Positions 7,504-15,426 of a stretch of 64,000 bases of DNA are shown here, piece by piece (positions within the stretch are counted from its first letter, which is position 1; every line of letters begins with the position of its first letter). The stretch comes from Leeuwenhoekiella aestuarii. GTDB taxonomy: Bacteria > Bacteroidota > Bacteroidia > Flavobacteriales > Flavobacteriaceae. The notes under the pieces were generated by a model. That model was not told the origin of the DNA and ran no database searches. It saw only the letters and a program-made list of their open reading frames with translations. Location: contig NZ_QOVJ01000004.1 of NCBI RefSeq assembly GCF_004104055.1, forward strand, positions 124,001-188,000, written 5' to 3'. Position numbers and translations under genes: made by a program.

Positions 7504-10182
7504 ATGGCCTCTACAAATTCAAATTCAGGGTTTTATTACCACAAAACAATGATCGATCAAGCACCGCTAGCCATGGCCATGCTGGATAAAAGTTTATGCT
7601 ACCTCGCAGTTTCAAAAAAATGGATCAATGATTATAATTTACACGGGCAGGACCTAATAGGTCGGTCACATTACGCTATTTTTCCAGAGATACCTAATGA
7701 ATGGAAAAAGAAGCATCAAGATTGCCTTAAAGGAAACATTGATATCTGTAATGAATGGCCTTTTAACAGATTAGACGGCAGTGTTCAGTGGATTCTTTGG
7801 GATGTACGCCCATGGTATGAAGCTTCTGGAGCGATTGGGGGCCTTATCATGTATACCGATGATATCACAGATAAAAAGAATAATGAGTTAGCTAAATTGA
7901 GAACAGAAAATATCTTAGAAAAAGCCAGTGATATGGCTCGAATGGGTACCTGGGAATTAAACATCAAAAACGACAGCTATATCCTGAGCGATATGGCACG
8001 AGAAATTTTTGAACTTTGTAGTGCTGATAAAATAAATTATGAGAGATTCAATAGCTTTTATGAAGAAGGTGCTAATAGAAATCTTAAAATTGAAGTTATA
8101 AAAGACTGTTTGGAAAAAGGTATTTCATTTGATCTTGAGTTCCAAATAAAAACAAACAAAGGGAACACCAGATGGATTAGGGAAATCGCTTATTCAAAAT
8201 TTGAAGAAGGTAATTGCAGTGGTGCTTTTGGTATAGTTCAGGATATCACAGACCGCAAAAACAATGAGCAAAATATATCAAAAATTAACCAACAGCTTCT
8301 TGTAGTAAATAAAGAATTAAAATCTCTTTTAAATGCTGGTCCCGTTATAGTATCTACCGACAAAAAGGGCTATATAAAACACTTTAATAAAGGGGCTGAA
8401 CGGTTATTGGGATATTCCAAGGAGGAAATGATCGGTATTGAAACCCATAATATATATACCTTAAAAGAAGAGCGTGATGCTTTTCAAGACGACCTTATTC
8501 AAAAGTTTAATCTTGACGCTGATGCGATAGATGTAGAGTCCTTATTAGCTGAAAAGAATTATACCGATTCAAGAATCTGGAGTTACGTAAAGAAAGATGG
8601 CTCTACTGTACCTGTGTATGTAACCTTAGAGGCGATTAGAGATGATCAAAACCAAAGTATTGGTTTAGTAGCCGTAGCTATTGATATCTCTGAGCGTATT
8701 GAGATTGAAAATGAGCTCTTGAGAAAAAACAATTTGCTTCTACGCGCAGAAGAAATAAACAAGATGGGACATTGGCATTGGGATCCTAAAACTGACTCCG
8801 GGCAATGGTCAAAAACCATGTACGCCCTTTTTGAAATGGACGATGCTAGCTTGAAAATCTCTAAAGAAGTTTATTTTCATATGGTTCATCCTGATGATCG
8901 AGAACGAGCAGTAGAGTCTTTGAGTAAAGCACTCAAACAAAAAAGGTTTTATTCCGATTATTATAGAATACTAACTGGATCTGAAAAGGTGAAATTTATT
9001 TGTGTATTAGGAGATATAATATTAGACTCTGAAGGCGAGATAGACTATCTAATGGGTACTTGTCAAGATGTGACCGAACAAAAATTGTTAGAAAATAAAT
9101 TTAGAGGACTGCTAGAGTCGGCTCCAGATGCGATGGTTATCATTGATAATGATAAAAACATACAACTTATAAATACTGAGGCAAAAAAATTGTTTGGTTA
9201 TACAAGCAACGAATTGGTCAACTCAAGTATAAACAAACTTATTCCGCATCAATGGAACGCAAATTATCAACCCTATTTGAGTCACGAAGAATTAAATAAA
9301 AAAGATCATTCAAATTCAAAAAAAGTATTTGAAATTTATGGAAGACATAAAGACGAACAAAAAATTCCCATTCAGCTCAGTTTAAGTCCTTTAATAACAC
9401 AAGAAGAATATCTGATTTCTCTTGCAATGCGGGATATCACTAAACAAAACGAGGCTAGAAATAAAATAATTGAAGCAAATACTAATCTTGAAGTACTGAC
9501 TCAAAAACTGACTTCGCAAAATATACAGCTGGCTGATTTTGCTCAAATCACCTCTCATAACTTACGGTCTCCCATATGTAATTTGAATTCTCTTTTAGAG
9601 ATTTATAAACAGGCTGATAATGATGAGGACAAAACCATGTTATTCGAAAAATTTGAACAGGTAATCGGGCACCTTAACTCTAATCTAGATATTTTAGTAG
9701 ATGCTCTAAAAATAAAGAGAGCAGCTAAATTAATAACCAAAAATATTCGATTTGAGGATGTTCTTAGCAAAACCAACGTCTTACTAGCTGGTAAAATACT
9801 AGAAAGTAAGGCACAGATTAAAGCCGATTTTAGTGAAGTACAATCAATAGATTACAATCTACAATATTTGGAAAGTATTTTTCTTAATCTAATTGACAAT
9901 TCCATTACTTACAGATCCCCAAAAAGATCGCCACAAATTTATATTAAATCGATAATAACAACCGATAATACTATCAAGTTGACATTTACAGATAATGGTC
10001 TGGGCATAAATATGGATCGTCACAGTTCAAAATTATTTGGTTTTGGTAAAACGTTTCATCGAAACCCTAATGCTAAGGGAATAGGCTTATTTATGACCAA
10101 GACCCAAATTGAATCAATGGGTGGTAGCATCACGGCAACGAGCATTGTTGATGAAGGCACAACACTTAGTATAAACTTTTAG
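7504..10182 (+). CDS. Multi-PAS sensor histidine kinase (element cargo)
   Basis: 892-aa soluble kinase without signal peptide or membrane segment. About five PAS domains are visible, near residues 12-128, 134-254, 268-400, 408-530 and 531-655, several ending in the typical D-I-T/S-D/E-R/Q linker. A histidine-containing dimerization helix has H685 in SHNLRSP, a variant H-box frequent in Bacteroidota PAS kinases. The ATPase domain shows the N box (NLIDNSITY), G1 (FTDNGLGI) and G2 (AKGIGLFM). The last residue is only 8 nt from the receiver gene start, so the two form a two-component pair. Ligand unknown; multiple PAS domains suggest redox, gas or small-molecule sensing. Confidence 0.9.
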   Translation: MASTNSNSGFYYHKTMIDQAPLAMAMLDKSLCYLAVSKKWINDYNLHGQDLIGRSHYAIFPEIPNEWKKKHQDCLKGNIDICNEWPFNRLDGSVQWILWDVRPWYEASGAIGGLIMYTDDITDKKNNELAKLRTENILEKASDMARMGTWELNIKNDSYILSDMAREIFELCSADKINYERFNSFYEEGANRNLKIEVIKDCLEKGISFDLEFQIKTNKGNTRWIREIAYSKFEEGNCSGAFGIVQDITDRKNNEQNISKINQQLLVVNKELKSLLNAGPVIVSTDKKGYIKHFNKGAERLLGYSKEEMIGIETHNIYTLKEERDAFQDDLIQKFNLDADAIDVESLLAEKNYTDSRIWSYVKKDGSTVPVYVTLEAIRDDQNQSIGLVAVAIDISERIEIENELLRKNNLLLRAEEINKMGHWHWDPKTDSGQWSKTMYALFEMDDASLKISKEVYFHMVHPDDRERAVESLSKALKQKRFYSDYYRILTGSEKVKFICVLGDIILDSEGEIDYLMGTCQDVTEQKLLENKFRGLLESAPDAMVIIDNDKNIQLINTEAKKLFGYTSNELVNSSINKLIPHQWNANYQPYLSHEELNKKDHSNSKKVFEIYGRHKDEQKIPIQLSLSPLITQEEYLISLAMRDITKQNEARNKIIEANTNLEVLTQKLTSQNIQLADFAQITSHNLRSPICNLNSLLEIYKQADNDEDKTMLFEKFEQVIGHLNSNLDILVDALKIKRAAKLITKNIRFEDVLSKTNVLLAGKILESKAQIKADFSEVQSIDYNLQYLESIFLNLIDNSITYRSPKRSPQIYIKSIITTDNTIKLTFTDNGLGINMDRHSSKLFGFGKTFHRNPNAKGIGLFMTKTQIESMGGSITATSIVDEGTTLSINF

Positions 10183-10190
10183 GGCGCACT

Positions 10191-10613
10191 ATGAATAATT
10201 TAAAAAATATTTTCATTATCGATGATAGTTCAATCTATCATTTTATGATGCTGCACAAATTAAAATTATTAGGCTTTGATGAAGAAGTGAAAGCTTTTTT
10301 AGATGGAGAAGAAGCTCTTGATTTCTTGAATCAAAATTTAGATGATACCCATCTCCTACCTGATCTAATATTTTTAGACATTAATATGCCGGTAATGAGC
10401 GGGTTTGATTTTTTAGAAGAATTTGCTGAAATTAAACCTAAAATAGATAAAGAGATTACAATTTACGTGGTTTCCTCATCAGTGGATGATGTTGATATTG
10501 AAAGAGCTAAAAATAACGAGCACGTACATAGTTATATCATCAAGCCCTTTCAGATGGAGGATTTAAAGTCAATACTTAAAGAGTTTCAACAAGAAAATCA
10601 AGCATCTACATAA
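10191..10613 (+). CDS. Single-domain response regulator (element cargo)
   Basis: 140-aa CheY-like receiver with no output domain. Acidic pocket residues are in IIDDS, the phospho-acceptor is D63 in FLDINMPVMSG, and the conserved Lys is in YIIKPF. It lies 8 nt after the PAS kinase in the same operon and is its likely partner. Without an output domain it must act through protein contacts or a phosphorelay. Such Bacteroidota kinase/receiver pairs are known, but their outputs are mostly unstudied. Confidence 0.9.
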   Translation: MNNLKNIFIIDDSSIYHFMMLHKLKLLGFDEEVKAFLDGEEALDFLNQNLDDTHLLPDLIFLDINMPVMSGFDFLEEFAEIKPKIDKEITIYVVSSSVDDVDIERAKNNEHVHSYIIKPFQMEDLKSILKEFQQENQAST

Positions 10614-10896
10614 GCTCGTTGATTTATCGTAAACTTACTCCTGATTCAGCTCTTGGTACAGTCAAAGAATCACCTCACAACCTAAAAAAATCCAAAACAT
10701 TAGCCTTAATAACGTTGTGTTTTACTGATGTAAGCTAGAGATCAATAAAAAATTATTTATATATCTGTAAACATTCCTAATTAACGGAAAATATCCTGTA
10801 TTTGAGTGGATGAGCTGGTCAAAGTGAACCACGTGCGCTGGATGAAAGTGAGCATAGCAAACAAAGTACTGGAAGTCGATTCCTTTGTTGATAAAT

Positions 10897-11149
10897 TTAC
10901 TCTTTATTTTTCAGTTCTTTTCTCATAGGTTCTCCTTTGATATCGATCCTATGGGCGGTGTGTAACTAGCGGTCTAATACGGCATCAGCAATGGTTTGCT
11001 CTCCTATAATATCGTGCCACGCCCCGACGGGTAGCTGAAAGGCTATATTGTTATTTTTTTCCGTGTCTTTCTTCGACAATATCTATTAAGGAGTGCCCAT
11101 TTATACTGGCCAGCCCACTAAGACCAAAGTCGTCAAGCTTTATAAAGGG
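10897..11149 (-). pseudogene. istB: IstB remnant (IS21-family transposase helper)
   Basis: Reading the minus strand, a Walker B segment LIKLDDFGL is followed by SLIDIVEERHGKK. A frameshift then leads to FQLPVGAWHDIIGEQ and TIADAVLDR, an in-frame stop, and HRIDIKGEPMRKELK up to TAA. These are the hallmark C-terminal blocks of IstB, the AAA+ helper of IS21 transposases. The N-terminus and IstA are absent, so this is a decayed fragment. It lies within the integrated element close to attR. Confidence 0.85.
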
Positions 11150-11324
11150 TTTTCAAATAAAAAATTTGGGGTTCTCTTTATATTCGTATTTAATTACCTT
11201 TAGGTGCCTTATACAAAATCTCTAAACTGTTAAAATTTGTTAACGTATCACCAACTCGGTGTCCCCTTTGACCAAACCCCTTGTGAAGCCCTATAAACAT
11301 TGAAACAGTCAAAATTCGGTCGTT

Positions 11325-11338
11325 CCGCCCGACTCCAC
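11325..11338. other. attR
   Basis: Exact 14-bp copy of the tmRNA 3' end (CCGCCCGACTCCAC). The flanking bases differ from those at attL. Downstream DNA begins with a terminator that would suit the tmRNA before insertion. Confidence 0.85.
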
Positions 11339-11373
11339 GATCAAATGCTAAATTCCGCAAGGGATTAAAACGT

Positions 11374-11409
11374 AAAACTCCTGCCAGGTTTACCTGAGCA
11401 GGAGTTTTT
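11374..11409 (+). terminator. Terminator just outside attR, probably the ancestral tmRNA terminator
   Basis: Stem AAAACTCCTGC (11374-11384) pairs with GCAGGAGTTTT (11398-11408), with an inner CAGG/CCTG pairing and a T run. It lies 36 bp past attR on the tmRNA strand with no gene to serve here, so it is best explained as the original tmRNA terminator moved away by the insertion. Confidence 0.75.
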
Positions 11410-11646
11410 GCTTTTAAGACCGCTGAGCACTAGCGAAGGGAATTTTGCATTTGGAGGACTGAAGTTACTGCGGTGAAGCGAAGCTAGCCCGCCTTTTATG
11501 AGTTAAAAGTAAAAATTGATTAATGCGCATTACTCTTTCTAAAGTAAAAGAACATCCACCCCCGGCCCTTCCTTCGAAGGAAGGGAATTTTGCACTTACA
11601 GGACTGGAGTAACTGCAGCCATGCGCAATTGATTCTGAAAAAGTGA

Positions 11647-12699
11647 TTACTGCTCAAATTGTCCTATCACCGTAAGCGTCTCTCCTTTATTAACCGGTGG
11701 AGTTCCCAAAATCAGTAACAGGAGTCCGTTTGCTTCAGCATATACAGTTTCTTTGATGTTACCAAAAAAATCGGTAATGTACCCTACTTCCATTCCTTTA
11801 ACAACATAGTCCCCGGCCTTTTTAAGTGGATAAAAAATACCGGAAGCAGAACTCTCGGCATAGGTTCGTTCTGTAATGATATTCGCAGGATTTTGAGCAG
11901 CTTCTTTTGAATTTGATGTAAAATCAAGTTCCTGAAGCAAAGCCAGAACAGCTTGTTCTACCTGCTCAGCAGCTTGCATATCTGCTATACCCAACCTTCC
12001 ACATTCGATGTCTATAGACGGAATTCCTCTTTTAAAAGCTTCAGCAGAAGTATATAAACTGGGCTTTTCCGCTTTCATATAGTCCTTTCCATCAGTATTA
12101 AACGTTACTATATGATCAAAACCAAGTGCCAATGCCATCCGCTTCCCGGTTGCTGAAATTTCCGGCATATTCGCATTGCGGTAATAGGCTCCATAGCTCA
12201 TCAGATCTTCAGCAGCATCACCGGCGTGCATATCCAGAAAATAATCTACCCGATTAATAATGCTATTGGATATATAATAAGCAATTTGCTCACTCAAATT
12301 GCCATCCTTTTTTCCGGGAAACACGCGGTTCAGATTTTTATCATCTTCCGGCTTCATAAACGATTTTCGGTTTAAGAAGCTGTTCAAATTGGCTACCTGT
12401 ACCAAAATAACCGTTCCTTTTAAGTTTTTGGGATCAATTGATTTTATAAGCCGTTGTGCCCCTAAAATAGGCGGATATTCGTACCCATGAACACCAGCCG
12501 TGATACCCAGCGTTTCTCCTGTTGTTGCCCCATTAAAAATAGTGATGGGTATAAAAGTGGATTCACCTGAATCTTCTACAGGTATTTTAAAATGAGCTTT
12601 GGTCCCTGCCGGGATTTCTGTTCCTTCAAATGTAAAAGAGCGCTGTCCAAAGCTGAATTGCGCAGAAATAAAAAGGATTAGGATTGTTATATATTTCAT
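11647..12699 (-). CDS. Exported succinylglutamate desuccinylase/aspartoacylase-family deacylase
   Basis: 350-aa zinc carboxypeptidase-fold amidohydrolase of the AstE/AspA group. An N-terminal signal peptide (about 1-18, ends SFGQ) predicts a periplasmic enzyme. Zinc ligands appear as H71 and E74 in GVHGYE and H158 in FLDMHAGD, and the NLNRVFPG substrate motif is at about 122-129. Family members cleave N-acyl groups from amino acids. It is the last gene of a five-gene run, 25 bp after a permease, which suggests that it processes a ligand handled by the TonB receptor or ABC system. The substrate cannot be read from sequence. Confidence 0.85.
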   Translation of the reverse strand: MKYITILILFISAQFSFGQRSFTFEGTEIPAGTKAHFKIPVEDSGESTFIPITIFNGATTGETLGITAGVHGYEYPPILGAQRLIKSIDPKNLKGTVILVQVANLNSFLNRKSFMKPEDDKNLNRVFPGKKDGNLSEQIAYYISNSIINRVDYFLDMHAGDAAEDLMSYGAYYRNANMPEISATGKRMALALGFDHIVTFNTDGKDYMKAEKPSLYTSAEAFKRGIPSIDIECGRLGIADMQAAEQVEQAVLALLQELDFTSNSKEAAQNPANIITERTYAESSASGIFYPLKKAGDYVVKGMEVGYITDFFGNIKETVYAEANGLLLLILGTPPVNKGETLTVIGQFEQ

Positions 12700-12724
12700 G
12701 ATTTTTAATGTTTCAATTGTTTAT

Positions 12725-13990
12725 TTAATAAGTGTCAAATTCCGGAAAATCGTCCCAGTCCTTTTCGTCTATGGAGTTTCCTTTAAAGAGATGGGGATAA
12801 AAGAATTCAGAAATTGCTTTGTGGTAGTTCTTTACTGCTTCGAGATAGTTGAGATGATCTTCCAGATCAGTTTCCGCTATGCGGTTAAAGGTATTTTGTA
12901 GCAGTAAACTGGGAATAAAATAACCGAGTTTTCTACTCACCTCCTGACGGTTTTCAAGCTTCTCAAAAAGCAGTTTTGAATCTTTACCGGCTTCCTGATC
13001 GGCGACATATTGCATCGCGTAATACCAGCCGTTACTGTACGCATCCTCAGGTATAGAATACGATCGGTATTGCGGATAAGCTCCGTAGAACGGTTCCATA
13101 GCCTCCCTTCTGGGCATATCCCATTTTTCGTGATAGGCTTCCCGCTGGGTTACGGTGGTTGAAAAGGCTTCAGGAATAGGTATGAAACGGTTAACCAGCA
13201 CATTCCCTAATGCCGGAAGAAGCACTACCAGAAATAACCAGATCCCTAAAAGCGTGACGGCATTGTAGTTTGAATTTTTCTTAAGTAGCGTTAGCACATA
13301 AACCAACGCAAACCAAAAGAGTTCGTAACCTACAATCAATAAAAACACCAAACCAAAATCGCTATCAAAAGGCAGCCCGAGTAACCACAAAGCTGCAGTC
13401 AATAGAAGTACAGAAAGTCCCAAAACAGCCAGAAATCGCACTGAAAACTTCAAGAATATAATCCTGGAAAGCGAATACGGCTGTGAGGCCACTACTGCCC
13501 ACACACCCGATTCCCGCTCTGAAGAAATCAGGTTAAAACACAGCGCAATGATGAGCAGCGGAATCAAAACCACAAACAAAAAGCTCAGGTCTAAATTCCC
13601 CGATAATAAGGTCATCGGGTTGGTGAGTTCTGTATCGTACAATTGCCCTTCAAGCGCGAGTATACGCAGCTTAAGACTGTAATTGTTTACATCACGTTGT
13701 CCTAAAGAAAAAGCAGCCCATGTGCCGGGATCGTTTTGCGTGTAATAAAACTGGTAATAGGTAAAATAGCTCAGATTATCAGAAAACAATCGCTTATTCT
13801 TAGACAACTCTAATTTCTGTATTTCCGCAATTTTCTCGATGGTTTCTTCCTGCTGGGATACGGTATTTTTTCCGTGGAAAATAGCATAGATCCCTATGAT
13901 AAAAATCACTGCAAAGCCCAATATACTTATGGGATTGCGGGCAAAGTTTTTATACTCGGTTGCAAAGAGTTTAAAAAATGCTGTGTTCAT
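12725..13990 (-). CDS. ABC-2-type permease, DUF3526 family (second)
   Basis: 421-aa membrane protein: N-terminal anchor (about 19-40), a long extracytoplasmic loop (about 40-150), a group of about five helices (about 155-285), another loop, and no clear C-terminal anchor. This matches DUF3526-type ABC-2 permeases. The open frame extends 20 codons upstream, but Met at 13990 overlaps the previous stop as TAATG, so I take 13990 as the coupled start. It probably pairs with the preceding permease to form the channel energised by the ATPase at 17919-18614. Confidence 0.82.
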   Translation of the reverse strand: MNTAFFKLFATEYKNFARNPISILGFAVIFIIGIYAIFHGKNTVSQQEETIEKIAEIQKLELSKNKRLFSDNLSYFTYYQFYYTQNDPGTWAAFSLGQRDVNNYSLKLRILALEGQLYDTELTNPMTLLSGNLDLSFLFVVLIPLLIIALCFNLISSERESGVWAVVASQPYSLSRIIFLKFSVRFLAVLGLSVLLLTAALWLLGLPFDSDFGLVFLLIVGYELFWFALVYVLTLLKKNSNYNAVTLLGIWLFLVVLLPALGNVLVNRFIPIPEAFSTTVTQREAYHEKWDMPRREAMEPFYGAYPQYRSYSIPEDAYSNGWYYAMQYVADQEAGKDSKLLFEKLENRQEVSRKLGYFIPSLLLQNTFNRIAETDLEDHLNYLEAVKNYHKAISEFFYPHLFKGNSIDEKDWDDFPEFDTY

Positions 13991-15426
13991 TAGTATAATT
14001 TTATTTTTTTGAAACCAAAAGAAAACGACAACACGATAAGCATGAGCCAAAACACCAATGCCAGCAACGTGATCACATTATTAGACAAGGCCCAGAACAG
14101 CCCTCTGTTTTCATATTCAAAAGGGTCTCTTTCATTAAAACGCGCACTATTCAGGCGTTGGGTGCCACTTCGTTCGGCATCAACTTCATTCTTATGAAGT
14201 TCGTTGAAATACTGGGTTTGCCGGTATCTGTAATCTTCGGTTTGTTTCTGAAAATCGATGTAATGCGCCATATCGGTTCCCGTCGCAGCCATAGATAAAT
14301 TGCGCACCATCAAATACGGATTGATAAACGATAAATAAGCTGCTATACTGTTTTGATTGGTGTAGGTAGCTATCAACTCATCAAAATGGCTTCGGTACAG
14401 TTCTGTAGTAACCCGCTCGCCTTCTGCCATTAAATGTCCGGCATAATTAAAGGGAAGGTCTTTAACGTCATCCACTCCATATTCCGCCAAAGTTTTTTCC
14501 CTAAAACTGGTATAATACGCATCATCCGGATCATGAGAATCGCCTACTTGCTCCAGGTCTTCGGTAATACGGGTCTCAAACTCCAATTTGGAGGGTGCGG
14601 GAAACAAAGCATAACCTACATTTTGCGCCATTTTGGGTAGAATAATTCCGCAAAGCATCCACAACAGAATCAATGATATAAGTGCTGCACCTCCACGCGA
14701 ACTTTTAGCAGAAATAAGCACGGTTATCCACGAACAAATAAAGAAATACACCGTGTAAAGGGCCATTGCAAAAAGACTGCGCAACAACACGGCCGGAGTA
14801 ATTGCTTCAGGATACGCCACAAACGCAATGCTAAAAATCAAAAGCATAGCTCCTATAAAAACTGTCGTGGTAAAACTGAAAATCCCCAGGGTTTTACCCC
14901 AAATAAGCCGCTTTGCACTTACGCCCTGGGCAAGCATGATCTTGAGCACGCCGTTGGCTTTTAAATCGGCAAGGGTTCCATAACCGATAAAAAAGATAAA
15001 GAGCGGCACCAGCAATTGTAAAATCAACGCCATGCTGAGTTCTCCAAAACGCAACATTCCGTTTGAAAATCCGGCCTCACTCAGGTTGACGGTGTTTTGC
15101 CGGTGTGCTTCCAGAAAAATGGAGTTTCCTGCAAAAGATTCAATCCCGAATTCAAAAAAACTCAGCGCAGGACGCTCTCTAAAAACCAGATATCCGTAGT
15201 GGGACACCCGGTGGGGATTGCGATCGGGCTGATTGACATAATCATCGTGCACCTGTTCCTGATAGGTCTCGCGTATGCTGTTCTGTTCTGCTGTGTTTTC
15301 CACCCCTATAAAGGCTGAAAACAACATCAGGACTGCAAAGACACCAATTAGCACCATGGCTGTTTTGGTCCTGATGATATTCTTCCATTCTACTGTTATA
15401 ATATTCCTGATACTATTCATCTTCAA
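13990..15426 (-). CDS. ABC-2-type permease, DUF3526 family (first)
   Basis: 478-aa membrane protein with an N-terminal anchor (about 20-42), a large external loop, about five central helices (about 130-270), a second large loop and a C-terminal anchor (about 448-472). Its architecture parallels the next permease, pointing to a heterodimeric ABC-2 transporter. The start overlaps the stop of the TonB receptor gene as ATGA, so translation is coupled. The substrate is unknown; location between a siderophore-type receptor and an ABC ATPase suggests metal-chelate or ligand traffic. Confidence 0.82.
   Translation of the reverse strand: MKMNSIRNIITVEWKNIIRTKTAMVLIGVFAVLMLFSAFIGVENTAEQNSIRETYQEQVHDDYVNQPDRNPHRVSHYGYLVFRERPALSFFEFGIESFAGNSIFLEAHRQNTVNLSEAGFSNGMLRFGELSMALILQLLVPLFIFFIGYGTLADLKANGVLKIMLAQGVSAKRLIWGKTLGIFSFTTTVFIGAMLLIFSIAFVAYPEAITPAVLLRSLFAMALYTVYFFICSWITVLISAKSSRGGAALISLILLWMLCGIILPKMAQNVGYALFPAPSKLEFETRITEDLEQVGDSHDPDDAYYTSFREKTLAEYGVDDVKDLPFNYAGHLMAEGERVTTELYRSHFDELIATYTNQNSIAAYLSFINPYLMVRNLSMAATGTDMAHYIDFQKQTEDYRYRQTQYFNELHKNEVDAERSGTQRLNSARFNERDPFEYENRGLFWALSNNVITLLALVFWLMLIVLSFSFGFKKIKLY

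Larger units (their letters stand above)
643..11338. mobile_element. Integrative and mobilizable element in the tmRNA 3' end
   Basis: The element is bounded by a 14-bp direct repeat (CCGCCCGACTCCAC at 643-656 and 11325-11338). The left copy is the 3' end of tmRNA. Inside, in order: tyrosine integrase, excisionase-like HTH, VapE-like ATPase, Toprim protein, candidate oriT, MobC-like protein, relaxase, small membrane protein, 0.9 kb without genes, a PAS histidine kinase with response regulator, and an istB remnant. No type IV secretion, VirB4/TraG or coupling protein is present, so it is mobilizable in trans rather than self-transmissible. tmRNA is a well-known integration site for tyrosine recombinases. 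Confidence 0.88.
10614..11646. other. Right end of the element and flanking spacer
   Basis: No intact gene. Contents in order: A/T-rich spacer; a possible IS21-type end around 10813-10853 (CTGGTCAAAGTGAACCA near its start); an istB remnant (10897-11149, minus); attR (11325-11338); a terminator (11374-11409); and two degraded copies of a short dispersed repeat (11434-11510 and 11550-11630). Confidence 0.7.
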
